A stretch of 64,000 bases of DNA from NCBI GenBank assembly GCA_030248215.1, contig JASANG010001215.1, positions 124,001 through 188,000 of the forward strand, in the 5' to 3' direction. A program made the translations under genes and the position numbers. Shown here in pieces: positions 26,941 to 37,788 of the stretch. Positions within the stretch are counted from its first letter, which is position 1, and every line of letters starts with the position of its first letter. The stretch is from Enoplolaimus lenunculus. Its lineage: Eukaryota > Nematoda > Enoplea > Enoplida > Thoracostomopsidae. The notes beneath the pieces were generated by a model, which had not been told where the DNA came from, ran no database searches, and saw only the letters and a program-made list of their open reading frames with translations.

Positions 26941-29900
26941 TTGGCGCTAATGAATTCTACACTCCTTTATCTCCAACTCCAAAGACGATGCATTCGAAAA
27001 CTAAACTACTTTTTATACATAACGTTTTCAATATCGCATTGAATTATAAAAACTTTCTGGCAGTAACTATGATCGGAAGAAAGATCAAAGTCAAATAGCT
27101 CTAAATTTTACATACAACGTACACCGAAAAAATGCGGATATATTTCATATCCAGATATCCGGTGCATCTATAATGTAGATAAATATTTTATCAAAGGTGA
27201 ATAATACCGAAGTTCACGATGCGGAAAGAATCTATGATCTGAAGCTTTACTATTGTTTTAATTTATTTCTGTAAATCTAATGCAGTAAAATGCATGAACA
27301 ATAAAAAACTCTGTTTTCCTATTTTTAGACATCACTACTTGTCGCAGACGAGCTTCACAAAAAATACCCAAAAATGGAACGAGATCCGTTTTGGGATGAT
27401 CTGGCGCCAGAAATACCGTACACAGCTGCCGCTGCAGAATATCAAAAACGGCCATATCTGGGCAGTGTCGCGGAGCTCAAGTGAGGCATTTTGATTGCTT
27501 GAGTACCTAGCTCTTTTCGTTTTGTATGCTAGTTGCATGATCTACTCTTTTCCAGGTTAGCAGGGTGCAGCCGGATTTCTGATTCTGATCAGCACTCTGA
27601 TACCAATCCAGTTCCGATTATGAGTACAGGTATAATCGGAATCGTAATTTTTCAGCGTTTATAACCTATATTGTACTTTTATTTCATGTTCTTATATTTG
27701 GCATGTACATGATCATGGAATCATGAATAACATGCGCTCTGAGACAACTTCCTTCTCAGTATCTATCTACGTATTTACACTTTCCTTTGTTTTGTCACAA
27801 TTTTTTAGTTTCATACCAAAACCGTTGTATAAAATTTGACAGTTTAAATAAAAGCGTAATTTAACGATACACAAGCACGCAAAAATTGTGATCAGAATAG
27901 AAAAATTTCTTTCGCATACCAATTGGTGATAGGTGCTTTTCATGGTTGAGTATATGTGTTCTAATTGTAGCGATTTCTTGATTCATAAAAATGGTTTATC
28001 TGACCGAACAGTCATGTTACAGTTTATGCAGTTGTGTCAAGTAGTTAAATTTTTTGACGCTCAATAATTTAGTTTAACATTACAAAAGATAACGAAGCAG
28101 GGGAGACTTGTACTTGGAAATAAATGTAATTATATATTAATAGTTTTCTGGCCATTAATATGCATTTGACGGAATACGTTATTTTCGAGCTATGAGATGC
28201 ATGGAACACATTACTCAGCAGCTTTTCAATTTTAGTTTAACATCACAAGACATGGAATGGCACGGTACACATTTGCTTGAAACAGTCGCCGAAAACGAAT
28301 CCCCAACCATTAGTCGACACCATCGACCAAGTATTGTCGGTGACGCGTCGACCAGGCGCCGTATAAGTATGATCGATGATGATGATGACGATGTTGAGCT
28401 TGGCTCAAGTGTTGGAGGTCTAAGCCGAAAGCTGTCCCCGTCGTCCCCGCCGCATGCCGGAATGCTTCGACGGATATTGTCAGATCATACTAAAATCGTT
28501 CGCAGCTCAATGACAAGTATTCTATCGGGCCATTCGTCAAAACGATCAATTCGCGCATCGGCGAATACCGCGGCACAAATTCGGAACAATCTCATGCGGA
28601 ACACAACAGCGACAGCTGGCGGCCCTGGCGAACCAGGTAATGTTCCTGTTCCCCGAATTTCAGCTTCGGCAGCCGGCCAGCGCCGGGTTCTGCCACGATG
28701 GCGCCGGAGCAGGGCCGGATCGAGAGCGGTTAGCATCGGTAGTTCTCAATTATCGATGGCCAGTTCAGTGATTAACCCTCATGGGTTAGATATTCCGTTA
28801 CCAACACCCCAGCTACAGTTGCAAGCTTCTCTCGCCGTACCAACAGGGATGCCGACAAAAATTGATCCAACACAGCGTAACAGCCGTAAAAGTACATCAT
28901 CGACAGATTTGAATATCGCGATTCCGGCTACTGTGAGCAATTCTGTAGCGAGTGGAAACGTATTCATGCCCATGGCTCTGCCCCCACGTGGTGCAACCAC
29001 AGCGCCTATTTCGGCAGGGTTCGCTGATGATCGATTTCACATACCGCCGTTTGCGTTTCCGAAGTCGGAAACAACTTCCAGCGCTACGACGCCTGGAACC
29101 GTGCCAGCAAGCCCGATAACGTGTGTAGCAGCACCGAATGTTCAACATCCCGATGCCTACATGACGCAATTTAATATCGATACACTAAGCACTGCACCTG
29201 TAGTTACGCTTCCGTCTGTTATAGTCGCAAGTACATCTGGCGGAACCATAGTGACAGCTAATGGCACGTCAACATTACCACCATGCGATTTAGAATCAAA
29301 TATTGACGATGATGTCAGTGCAATTACTGCTCCGTTGGCAGTTCAGAGTGGTATTTCGTATAAACCGCCGCAACTTAGTATTGCCTTAGAGCCAATCGAT
29401 GAACGTTCAATTCTGCAAACAACCACAACGGCAACATCCGGATCCGCAGGTGGTCTTGAAGCTGTCCCAGAATCACCGACAAAAGACTCAGAGTTTTCAG
29501 AGAAATTTGAATCCGATCCAGCGTTGGCTACGATGACGGACGTGGAAGTGGTGGCTCAAACAGAGGAGCCTGCTAGAACTAAGAAATCTGTGAATTTACT
29601 TCAGCTTTCTGGTCAATCTGACGATAGCTTTTCTATAATTACTGCGCCATACATGAAGACCCAAACTCCCATTGTTTCTGAGCGGCAAGACGGAACCGAG
29701 TTGTGTGTAGATGCAACCTGTTTGCGGAGCAGTTGCCAGATGGGTGTTACGGTAGCGTCCTTAAATGATGGAGGAGAAAACGTGGACAAGCAAGAAAGCG
29801 TGCAGGATGGTTCCGCTCGTGTAACTACTAACAATCAATTTGGAACTGAATCTAGTGAGGTTGATGTGGTTTTTGAGCCGGAAACGTATGAATATCATCG

Positions 29901-30309
29901 ACACTGCAGTAGTCTGGTTAACATTAGCGAAGAAACGCTTTCTGATGATTGTGATACGCAAACAACGGTAAATGATACCAGTAAAGTATCTGGTTGTGAA
30001 ATACTGTCAAAATCTGACGAAGGCTGTGACAAGAAAAACGGGTCATATCAAACTGAACAGAACGGCCATAGCGTGCAAAATGATAAAACAAAAAATGAAG
30101 AAGCAACAGAACTTGACTCTGGATATTGTCTGCATGAATTGGCGTCAACGGATGATAATGATAAATCTGAATCCCATCATAGTTCCGTCTATGCTCCAGA
30201 AACGGCGTATGAACAAGAGCCGTTGTTGATGGCCGGAACTGGAACTGATAATTCAAGTTTGAGTGATGAAAGGAATGACAGTGGGTTTGGCGATGTCCGG
30301 ATGCCATAG
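15580..30309 (+). CDS. BEST: bestrophin, calcium-activated anion channel
   Basis: Nine coding exons: 15580-15764, 17560-17694, 18564-18730, 22202-22356, 24953-25030, 25562-25723, 26195-26275, 27329-27480, 28236-30309. Phases join without a break to give 1062 residues. Bestrophins are pentameric plasma-membrane chloride/bicarbonate channels opened by calcium. Family marks: [20 protein letters not shown] at the N terminus; neck helix [19 protein letters not shown], keeping the conserved I, F and F; LPWPDR; the RFP motif in [39 protein letters not shown]; and the calcium-clasp acidic cluster in [15 protein letters not shown]. The channel core ends in exon 8. Exon 9 is a single 2.1-kb exon coding a Ser/Thr/acidic, low-complexity tail of about 690 residues, far longer than vertebrate tails, finishing with an acidic-dileucine-like EQEPLL. 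Exons 4 and 6 use GTTAGT donors. The ATG at 28192 precedes the exon 9 acceptor and is not the start. Confidence 0.95.
16595..17515. mobile_element. GAGACC-hexamer element, second and longer copy
   Basis: Positions 16595-16950 match the element at 7712-8092 through GTCGAGGATTCAG and the GATGACCAAAAATTGAC core. A further block of CCGAGACCGAGACC repeats occurs at 17385-17515, ending GCTCCCATCTCTA. A small scrap of the same type lies at 10436-10475. Whether the two blocks are one 0.9-kb element or two neighbours is unclear. It is in bestrophin intron 1 and ends 45 bp before exon 2. Confidence 0.5.
17771..18227. mobile_element. hAT-like MITE, TAGGGAACGACCGG family
   Basis: A 457-bp element with ends TAGGGAACGACCGGATCC and GGATCCGGTCGATCCCTA (one mismatch). 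The flanks GTACTTGT (17763-17770) and GTGCTTGT (18228-18235) agree at 7 of 8 bases. Both subterminal zones are runs of CCGGAT hexamers. It occupies over half of bestrophin intron 2. No coding capacity. Confidence 0.88.
19583..19938. mobile_element. hAT-like MITE, CAGGGTGCAACCGG family, copy 2
   Basis: A 356-bp element with perfect 18-bp inverted ends CAGGGTGCAACCGGAATT. It is flanked by the identical 8-bp duplication CGTTCTAC (19575-19582 and 19939-19946). This is the shortest of the four full copies. It lies in bestrophin intron 3. A battered relative is visible at about 18880-18937 in the same intron, keeping only the right end. Confidence 0.96.
21568..22024. mobile_element. hAT-like MITE, CAGGGTGCGGCCGG family
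   Basis: A 457-bp element with ends CAGGGTGCGGCCGGAT and ATCCGGTCGCACACTG, and the perfect 8-bp duplication CCTACATA (21560-21567, 22025-22032). CCGGAT and CCGGAA hexamers cluster at both ends, while the interior shares no obvious text with the CAGGGTGCAACCGG family. It sits in bestrophin intron 3, 177 bp before exon 4. Confidence 0.92.
22497..22872. mobile_element. hAT-like MITE, CAGGGTGCAACCGG family, copy 3
   Basis: A 376-bp element with the perfect duplication CTGGTCAT (22489-22496, 22873-22880). It matches copy 2 through the whole core, but has extra ACCGGA units at both ends, which explain most of the length difference. It lies in bestrophin intron 4. Confidence 0.96.
24198..24346. mobile_element. 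MITE, AAGGGTTGCGCTATAC family
   Basis: The left end reads AAGGGTTGCGCTATACA, and the right end GTATAGCGCAATT is its near inverse. The interior is CCGGATGCCGC-rich on the left and ATAGGCAAAA-bearing in the middle, like the older copy at 3733-3890. No convincing target duplication found. Bestrophin intron 4. Confidence 0.65.
24668..24856. mobile_element. palindromic MITE, AAGGGTTCCGCTATAC family
   Basis: The ends AAGGGTTCCGCTATACTT and AAGTATAGCGCAACCCTT are inverse of each other with one mismatch. Almost the whole 189 bp folds on itself through GTCCGGCGCCGTCCGTCACCG-like arms and repeated CGTCCGTCA/TGACGGACG words. It is only 96 bp upstream of bestrophin exon 5. A decayed relative with the same CGTACGATA centre is at about 21379-21522. 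Confidence 0.75.
26888..26939. repeat. ATT trinucleotide microsatellite, ~17 units
   Basis: Uninterrupted ATT run inside bestrophin intron 7. On the plus strand it gives a spurious poly-tyrosine reading frame. Confidence 0.97.
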
Positions 30310-30573
30310 GGTCACGTGTTCTCGTGCAAAATGATAAAACGAAAAATGAAGAAGCAACAGAACTTGACTCTGGATATTGTCTGCATGAATTGACGTCAAC
30401 GAATGATAATGATAAATCTGAATCCCATCATAGTTCCGTCTATTCTACAGAAACGGCGTATGAACAAGAGCCGTTGTTGATGGCCGGAACTGGAACTGAT
30501 AATTCAAGTTTGAGTGATGAAAGGAATGACAGTGGGTTTGGCGATGTCCGGATGCAATAGGGTCGCGTGTTCT
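30072..30573 (+). repeat. 251-bp tandem duplication across the bestrophin stop codon
   Basis: Copy 1 (30072-30322) holds the last 78 codons and stop of bestrophin plus 13 bp; copy 2 (30323-30573) follows directly. By eye the copies differ at about seven positions, under 3%. Copy 2 keeps the equivalent open frame (30324-30560) with its own stop, but it lies in a different frame from the upstream exon. It therefore falls in the 3' UTR of the gene as modelled. Confidence 0.93.
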
Positions 30574-31073
30574 GGGAACGGTTGTGTTTACCATCCGTTG
30601 GTTCTCCGTCTTGCTTTAAACCAGATTTATGTTCGGTTGTATGTAGTTGGTATTCACTTCCAGTTGGCAAATGTATCAAGAAGGACATTTAGGTTGCGCG
30701 TTTTCTCTGGTGAAACTATATTGTTTGTGGTTAAATTGCAATGTTCATTGTGATACGTAAACTCTTGTCTGTTGTGCAATTTGCTATTTGACGCATCGCT
30801 AGTCAACTGTGAAATATTTGAGCCATCTGTAAGCAGTTTTGCCGGTGTAGAATACGGAACCTGTTTTTGTGATGTTGGGCGGTAAAAGGTTATTATTTTA
30901 AATGAATTAAATGTAAAAATGTCTTCTAAGGCTAAATCATAGTTGGATTTTCAATTTGCCTTCAGTACTAATCGTTTAATTTTATGTTAAAAAACGTTAG
31001 GATAAATCGTAAAGTCAAAAAAAACAAGCAATGATTCTATAATACTCAAAATCTTATAGATTATTATTGTTAA

Positions 31074-31074
<1 letters not shown>

Positions 31075-31119
<45 letters not shown>
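31075..31119. repeat. ATT trinucleotide microsatellite, 15 units
   Basis: Uninterrupted ATT run about 500 bp after the duplicated end of the bestrophin gene. Confidence 0.95.
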
Positions 31120-31532
31120 GTAACCTTCCAACATTTTGATTCTCATCAGCAAGTAGCCAAACGCAATTTTAGTACTAAATCGAATGATGACATTTTGGTT
31201 TTGATCCGTGTTAATGGGGGCAGTACGAGAGGGTCACGGTTGAATTCACCATTGGAGTTTGACGACAGCGTTGTGTTTTACTTTTTGGTTTCAGTATGTT
31301 TGTTAGCGTTCGGTCTTTCAATTGTTTATATGTGAATACGGACTTAGCGTGCTCTGCTTATTATCATGAATATATATAAATGAAGTAATTGATCTACGTA
31401 CGTTCTCTTTGAATGGGTTCATTTCAACGCGTATTTGTTTATCATTCCGTATAAATTAAATTGTTAAATATTGAAGTATTACGTAAGTAATTTTATTTTT
31501 TTTTTTGCATTTCCATGACTGTTGGATTATAG

Positions 31533-31711
31533 GTCCCATGTATAGAACAGGGCCGGAACAGTAGTATAAGCATACTCCTAAACCTAAGCCTAAACGTATG
31601 GATGAGCCTATTCCTAAGCCTAAGCCTAAGCAAAAGAATTAGTCTAAAGCTTAAACTGACTCTATTATAGGACCTCCAGAAAACGATCCGGCCCTGTTCT
31701 ATACATGGGCC
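31533..31711. mobile_element. GGCCCATG-ended MITE with CCTAAG array, copy 1
   Basis: A 179-bp element. The ends GTCCCATGTATAGAACAGGG and CCCTGTTCTATACATGGGCC are inverse with a single difference. Flanks GATTATAG and GATTATAC match at 7 of 8. The centre is a run of CCTAAG hexamers that decays to TAAGCT. No coding capacity. Confidence 0.88.
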
Positions 31712-32228
31712 GATTATACGTAGTTTGAACTATATATGTTGTATCCTGAACACATAAATATGTCTTAGACAACGGTACAACAACATCTGGAACAAAAACG
31801 ATCTATGAACGGTGTTTGGGATAGGCCAGTTGCCAACTGAGGGACAAATGGTTGTTTAGGGATGCAACATATGTACGTACCCTCAGTGAATTTGCAACGT
31901 TAATGTATCGTGTTTGTTTGTGGCCGTGAAAATTTTGAGAAACGCGCATATTTGAACTTTGAAAATTTGTTGAATCTGTACCAATTGAATACGGACTAAA
32001 TATTTACTTATTGCTGGATTTGAACGGATGGCACGCAGATTGCGTTAAGTTGATGCAAGGTTATTTAAGCCAACATGTGTGTAAATTATCTTTTTTTAAT
32101 CTCCACGTTTCAGCAGTAAGTACGATACTTTTCTCACTGGTTTGGTTATGTTTGTTTTCAGTTTCCCATTTCGTTGTTTTGATGTTACTTTAAACCCTAA
32201 GGTGTGAATGTGTATTAGCAATCAGGCA

Positions 32229-32605
32229 AAGGTACGAAATATGGACACCCCCTAGGAATTTAATAGATTTCGACGCTTTGAGTTCAACGGTGCCATTTTT
32301 AGCGCCGCAAGGTCGGTCCCCGGTTCAATAGTTATGGCCCTTTAAATTTGAACTTTTTACCATGTTAAACGTGTACAAATAGCAATCAAATTTGTGTAAG
32401 AATAAACCTGGTTAAGCTTATATTTATACGAACATATGAATGATAAATATATATATACTTCCTGCTGCAATCTGTGCGTGTTTGCACTATAATTTCCAGG
32501 GCCATAACTTTTTAACCTGGTACCGTTGAATTCAGCTCGTCGAGATCTATAGGATGGACTACTTTTTATCAAAATCCTAGGGGAAGTCCAGATTCCGTAC
32601 CTCCG
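32229..32605. mobile_element. MITE-like element with imperfect ~40-bp inverted ends
   Basis: The left arm (GGTACGAAATATGGACA, then CCCCTAGGAATTT) and the right arm inverse (GGTACGGAATCTGGACT, then CCCCTAGGATTTT) match over about 35-40 bp. Nearby TTAGCA words outside both ends may be a decayed target duplication with an indel. The interior has a second inverted pair around GGGCCATAAC. No related copy elsewhere in the window. Confidence 0.65.
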
Positions 32606-33159
32606 CCTTAGCATCATGTGTAATGTTTTTTCTTGATTTACATACCTACTGTGTTTGTTTGCGACGGTTCAATGTTTACTGGTTCCGCGGTGTAAGAGCA
32701 ATTTTGAGTTCGGTACAAACATTCGACGTGTATCACTATTCGTTTCTAGTAGTCCGTATTTCAACGGAGCACAGATATATACGGTGTTTTCGTCGTCGTT
32801 TATCATTTGGTCTCACAATTTTTTGCGAGATCGGCGTTGTTAAAATCATTACTTGGGGCGCATGGCGTTTGCGAATCCTGATTTCATAGAAATTATCTTA
32901 AGGGACAGTTTAATAGATTTTCCATTTTGGTAGCCCACAGATTCGAAACCAACAACGTTTGCTAGTTGATGCAAAATGATTTCGAGGCGCTGCACCCCAT
33001 TGTTGCAGTCCTCAATAGTCGAACGTTACTTTACGGTTAATCACATTTTGTTGATAAATTTTGAAAAAGGGCAGTATGGTGATGAAATTCTGTGCAAAAA
33101 AAGGTTCCAGATATGGTAAAAGTTAACGTCAAATTACGCTAAAAACGATTGCTGGTAAG

Positions 33160-33563
33160 CAGCGTGCAACCGGAATTACCATTTACCGGAACCGGAACCG
33201 GAATTTGAAAATTTTACCGGAACCGGAATTTGAAAATTTTACCGGAACCGGAATTTGAAAAATGCATTTCACCAAAAATTTCATTTTAATCGTATTTTTG
33301 CTCTGTTATTTGTGAAACAAAATTAGTCGAACATAGGTATTTATTTTATTTGTTGTATTTTAGATTTTCGTCGTCGACTGAAGTGAAATCCACGATCAAT
33401 GGCTTATATTCGGAGTACAAGTGGCTTTCAAAAGAGATTCTTAAAAATTAGCAAAGTTAAGAAAACGGCCAAATTATAACACCGGAATTTTTAAATCCGG
33501 TAAAAAATTTACCGGAACCGGAAGGTGAAAAAATGCCGGAACCGGAATTCCGGTTGCACCCTG
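33160..33563. mobile_element. hAT-like MITE, CAGGGTGCAACCGG family, copy 4
   Basis: At 404 bp this is the longest copy. The left end is changed to CAGCGTGCAACCGG, while the right end is intact. Flanks CTGGTAAG and ATGGTAAG match at 7 of 8. Extra ACCGGA units at the left and a short duplicated GGCCAAATTATAACACC-side segment at the right add length. Intergenic. Confidence 0.93.
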
Positions 33564-34769
33564 ATGGTAAGCTGTATTTTTCGCTATCTGGCTTAGAGTT
33601 GCAACGTTTAAATCAACGGACACGGAAATTTTCGGCGAAAATGACAATAGTCGGGTGCATCTCAAATCCGGATACAGTTTGCGGCAGCGATACCGGTATT
33701 TTCGTTCCTTTGTGGTTCCGTCGTCGGTAGTTTTTAAAGTCCTGTTGTACCCACCCCCGATTGGTTGCCATTCCCAATAAATCAATAATATTCAAATGCT
33801 TGAAGTATTATGTATGTGTGTTCTCGACTATATATATTGTTTTGCAATTCCATGACCATCATATTGTGTTATATACTATCTAATCTGAATTAAATGTGCA
33901 TTGATGAATATCATGACGTATGTGCAACATTAATTTTGTCGTTTAATATTTATAGGCACTGTAGTTATTTATTCATTATATAATTAAAGCTAGAACGCCT
34001 CACATACGTATTTTGGGCACTGTTACAGCTGACTTTTTTTGTACTATCGAAAAGTTATATCGTTCGTCGAAGTCTTCTGGTCCGTCGCTTGCTAAATCAG
34101 TATAAAAATGAACTGGATAAGTTAAACGTCGGTAGAAGATAGCAGCTTAATTGCGTAAAAATATTAAAATCAACTTAAAATCCGAAAACTGCTCATCTAG
34201 TGTGGCATGAGGGGCGCGGATTTTTTTCGTGGAGTTCAATGGGAATAAGGTGGGGCGCATTGAAAAGATCGCTCGTGGACTCCACACCTTCAGAGACAGT
34301 TGCAACTCGTGACACTTCGGGCAAGTGCGAGGTTGTTGTATAAATTCTTGACGGCTTTGATAAATTTTTCGATCCATGGAGTCTTTAAGATCGCAAAAAT
34401 GGAATTTTTCAAAAATCGAATTTTTGAAAAATTCAAATTTGGTTGTAGCATGATCAAGGGAAGTCGTGGTAAAGCTGATAATGTGAACATTTTTGAAATG
34501 GAACCATTTGGGGGCAAACGCAAGCTGAGAGGAACTGAAAATACCCTGTATATTTCCGTAAGTCTAATATCATAGGTCAATTGTTCATCACCTTCTGACG
34601 GGTGTGACGTTAATTTCATGTTTTTGAACATTTGTTTTCAACGTAATATGGCACTGTGTACATTTATAACACGAATTAGCTGAAGGACGTACATAGTGGA
34701 TTAGTTTTGTTTTAGAAGAAACCAGTAAAGTCTAAAAGGTCTTTAGAAAAAACAGTGTCCCTTTGTCTA

Positions 34770-34855
34770 ACTTTTATATATACAAATATATACAAATATA
34801 TATACTATATACTGTGTGTATATATATATATATACTATATACAGTGTGTTTTGTT
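34770..34855. repeat. TA-rich dinucleotide tract
   Basis: Runs of TATATA broken by CAAATA and ACTGTGTG words. A second weaker TATATAC stretch follows at about 35030-35065. Slippage-type repeat with no further signal. Confidence 0.8.
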
Positions 34856-35878
34856 GTGTATAGTTTTTGAATACGGTATCTCGCGAATATTCTCGGCTTT
34901 AAACCAACTTTCGCTATGCTAATGCTTAAAGTTTAAACGAGGAAAAAATATTTACGTCGATAGAGTAAAAGCAAAATAACATGTTGGACGAATATATAAT
35001 ATATCAGATCAACAAAACAAACTATTGTTATACATATATATACGTTTATAGTATATATACATAAAGCATAAAGCTTGGGTGGCTAAGTCATTTTTTTCTG
35101 GAATAATCGGTGTATTGGGTAGACAGGCAAGCTAAGGGGAAAAATGCTGCTCATAACGAGAGCTTGTTTACGTGTGTACTGTGTCTAGGTACGACTAGAA
35201 CCTTAATCGGGGGAATATAATATGCAATGAGTTGATTTACCGTTGTATATTTCGTATTGTATAAGCTTAAACGGTATGCTGTCTATGCGTTAATTACATT
35301 GTATAATTGTAACGTACGTACTGCATACTGTCCAATTAATTAACTCTTGGGGTTGATAGGGCAGTGGTGGCGTGTCTCTTCAAGAACGCGTGTGTGTAAG
35401 GAACTCTCCCAAGTTAATGAGATGGTACCTACGTAAAATTAACAAATGGGGGTATTTATTGTGATTGTGCTCACGAACACAAGCGGACGAAAGGGCGAAA
35501 TTGCATACCTAATTTTAGTACGAAGGAGTAATTAAAAGTTTACTGGTAAAATTCCGTATTTTGTGTAATTTCGAAAGGGTGGGTGTGGCGGAGCCGTACC
35601 TACCATCACTTTGTCCGGTTGGGGGATTGTCGTGACCGTCCGTGGTCATTTCACAACCAAGTTTGAGTTTTTATAAAAGTACTCAATACCTGAGGGGTCA
35701 CACCCCTTGCAACTGAAAAAAAATGTTTTTGTCAAAACGTTAATTTATAAATTATTCGACGCAGCTGACGAAGGTAAATTGAATGGTATTAAATTTGGTA
35801 ATGATTGAACCGATGGGTCGCGAGTTATGATCTGATGTGAAATTTTGGGTTTGGGCCATATTGTAGTGCCGTGTCCGC

Positions 35879-36010
35879 GATAGCCATCTATTAAGAATCA
35901 GCCGCCACCGGGATAGCCATCTACAAAGAATCAGCCGCCACTGGGATAGCTATCTACAAAGAATCAGCCGCCACCGGGACAGCCATCTACAAAGAATCCG
36001 CCGTCGCAGG
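35879..36010. repeat. 33-bp minisatellite, four units
   Basis: Four head-to-tail 33-bp units starting GATAGCCATCTA and ending CAGCCGCCACCGG, with a few substitutions and no indels between units. As 33 is a multiple of three, an 11-residue repeat is open in more than one frame. The GC content is well above the surroundings. No gene signal was found around it. Confidence 0.9.
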
Positions 36011-36239
36011 GACTTGGTTTGATTTGTTAATACAAGATTGTGGGTTTTTTTCAATTAGGATTGGTTATGCTGTGTTTTATTGATAATGTTTTATATTGGA
36101 TGTTTATAATTGTGTTTCGTGTAGATCTCTTTGTTTGTTTATGTGTAGTGAGTTTTTTTTCTCCTTTCGACGACATGATATAATTGTAATAATGCATGCT
36201 GGATACTAGATTGTGTGAGATTGCAGCAATAAGAATTGT

Positions 36240-36393
36240 GGCCCATGTTACTTTAAGGGGCGTCCAGGTTTCTGGTGGTTCTATAACAGAGTAGGTTTAG
36301 ATTGTGGATTATATTTGTTTACTTAGGTTTAGGAATGCTTAGACTTAGCAATACGCTTAATCTACTGTTACGCAGCTTAAAGTAACGTTGGTC
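36240..36393. mobile_element. GGCCCATG-ended MITE, copy 2
   Basis: A 154-bp element starting GGCCCATGTTACTTTAAG and ending in the near inverse CTTAAAGTAACGTTGGTC. It has the perfect 8-bp duplication AGAATTGT (36232-36239, 36394-36401). The inside holds CTTAGG-type hexamers. Confidence 0.85.
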
Positions 36394-36690
36394 AGAATTG
36401 TTGACAAGTAGACAGACCAAGCGCATTTCTAGAGAGGACAGAGAGAATAGTAAAAAATTGCAACATTGGATTTGATTGGTTGCAAGTTTTTTTGTTGTTT
36501 ACACTCATTGCTCCAGCTCCAATCACAATCAATGATTTCACTGCGAAGTTGTATGACACCGGTTTACAGTAGAATAATTTGCGTTTGAAACATCTCAACT
36601 GATACCTGCGTGTTTAGAGCACGAAATATTATAGTATGTTCTAGCGCAAATTAGCACTAATCTGTGGCATACATATTTGTGCAATAGTTT

Positions 36691-37087
36691 GGCCCATGTA
36701 AAGATCAGGAGCGGATCGTTTTTCCACGGGATTGCAGTAGAATAAGGTTAAACTGTAGACTATTTTTTACTTAGGATTAGGTATGGGCTTATCGTGACGC
36801 TTACTGTAGTTACTCGGATAATGGGGGTAATAAGAGAGGTCCCCATTTTGAGTCCCAATCAATAGGAGTCCATATCCCTAATAAGAGTCCGTAAACGGAT
36901 AGTCTCTAAACCCTAATTAGAGTCCATAAATGATAACAGACCGTAACCGAATAACAAAACGGGTACCCTCTGGAGAGGCCAAATAAATATCAGACCCCCC
37001 TTTTATACGGGTCACTACAGTAGGCTTAAGAATGTGCTTAAAGCTTGCTGGGTGCACGTAAACGTAAAAAATATTTTGGCCATAGCA
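36691..37087. mobile_element. GGCCCATG-type MITE interrupted by a mariner-like MITE
   Basis: The left end GGCCCATGTAAAGATCAGG begins at 36691. CTTAGG-type sequence is then broken at 36803 by the element 36804-37020 and resumes as GGCTTAAGAATG. A GGCC near 37080-37087 is the only candidate right end and lacks a clean target duplication, so the outer boundary is tentative. Confidence 0.5.
36804..37020. mobile_element. mariner-like MITE, CTGTAGTGACCCG ends, copy 1
   Basis: 217 bp from CTGTAGTTACTCGG to CGGGTCACTACAG, flanked on both sides by TA, the Tc1/mariner target duplication. The inside carries two symmetrical blocks, AGAGTCCGTAA-type words and the CCAAATAAATATCAG segment, both found in the other copies. 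No transposase. Confidence 0.8.
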
Positions 37088-37275
37088 AAATACCGAACAC
37101 GACAATTTGTGTTAGGTCCATATACCATACACCAGGGTGCAGTATATAGAATATACGTACTGGGTAAATTATTGTCAGATGTTACACAAACTTTGCTGGT
37201 GGAGTATATTGTGTATTTTCGGGAGAGTAGTGTCGTTCAATGAACTTGGCAGTTGCTTTCCGGTACCATAGTTTT

Positions 37276-37445
37276 GGCCATGTAAAGTACAGGGGTGCAA
37301 CAGTACTATAAGCTTATTATTAAGCCTAAGCGTAAGAATGAGTTTATTATAAAGCCTAAGTGTAAGGCAAGCAAAAAATTAGTCTTAATCTTACTCAATT
37401 ACAGTCCCACAGAAAATCGTTCCGCCCCTGATCGCTACATGGGCC
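37276..37445. mobile_element. GGCCCATG-ended MITE with CCTAAG array, copy 3
   Basis: A 170-bp element with the perfect 8-bp duplication ATAGTTTT (37268-37275, 37446-37453). The ends GGCCATGTAAAGTACAGGGG and CCCCTGATCGCTACATGGGCC-type are near inverse. The centre has AAGCCTAAGCGTAAG hexamers. Confidence 0.9.
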
Positions 37446-37788
37446 ATAGTTTTTTCACCCGTATTGAGCCGTGATATACACTTTACTGATGTGTGTTCAA
37501 TCTATGTGGCGTTCTACTTTTTTTCATCGGGCAGCCACTATCCATTGTTCAATTTAAATCCGGTGTTTTTATTCTGTTTCTACAGTAATTGTGCAAATCG
37601 CCATCAAAAATAAACTAGGTTTCGTTTATGAACGTGAGCGGTTACCTATGACGTTTGCGAAAGTACCTACTGTGCTCATTAGTGTTGGGCATCGGATATT
37701 GTTTCATAGCTGGATATCAGGCAATTCTTGCCAGATATTTATCCGGATATCCGAAATTAAAAAATTCCGAGATATATACGTAATTTAT

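Noticed and set aside
26707-27042. Poly-tyrosine protein frame
   Set aside because: Product of the ATT microsatellite in a bestrophin intron.
28192-28235. ATG at 28192 as the start of a separate 705-residue gene
   Set aside because: The bestrophin exon 9 acceptor at 28234-28235 joins exon 8 in phase, so the ATG is intronic.
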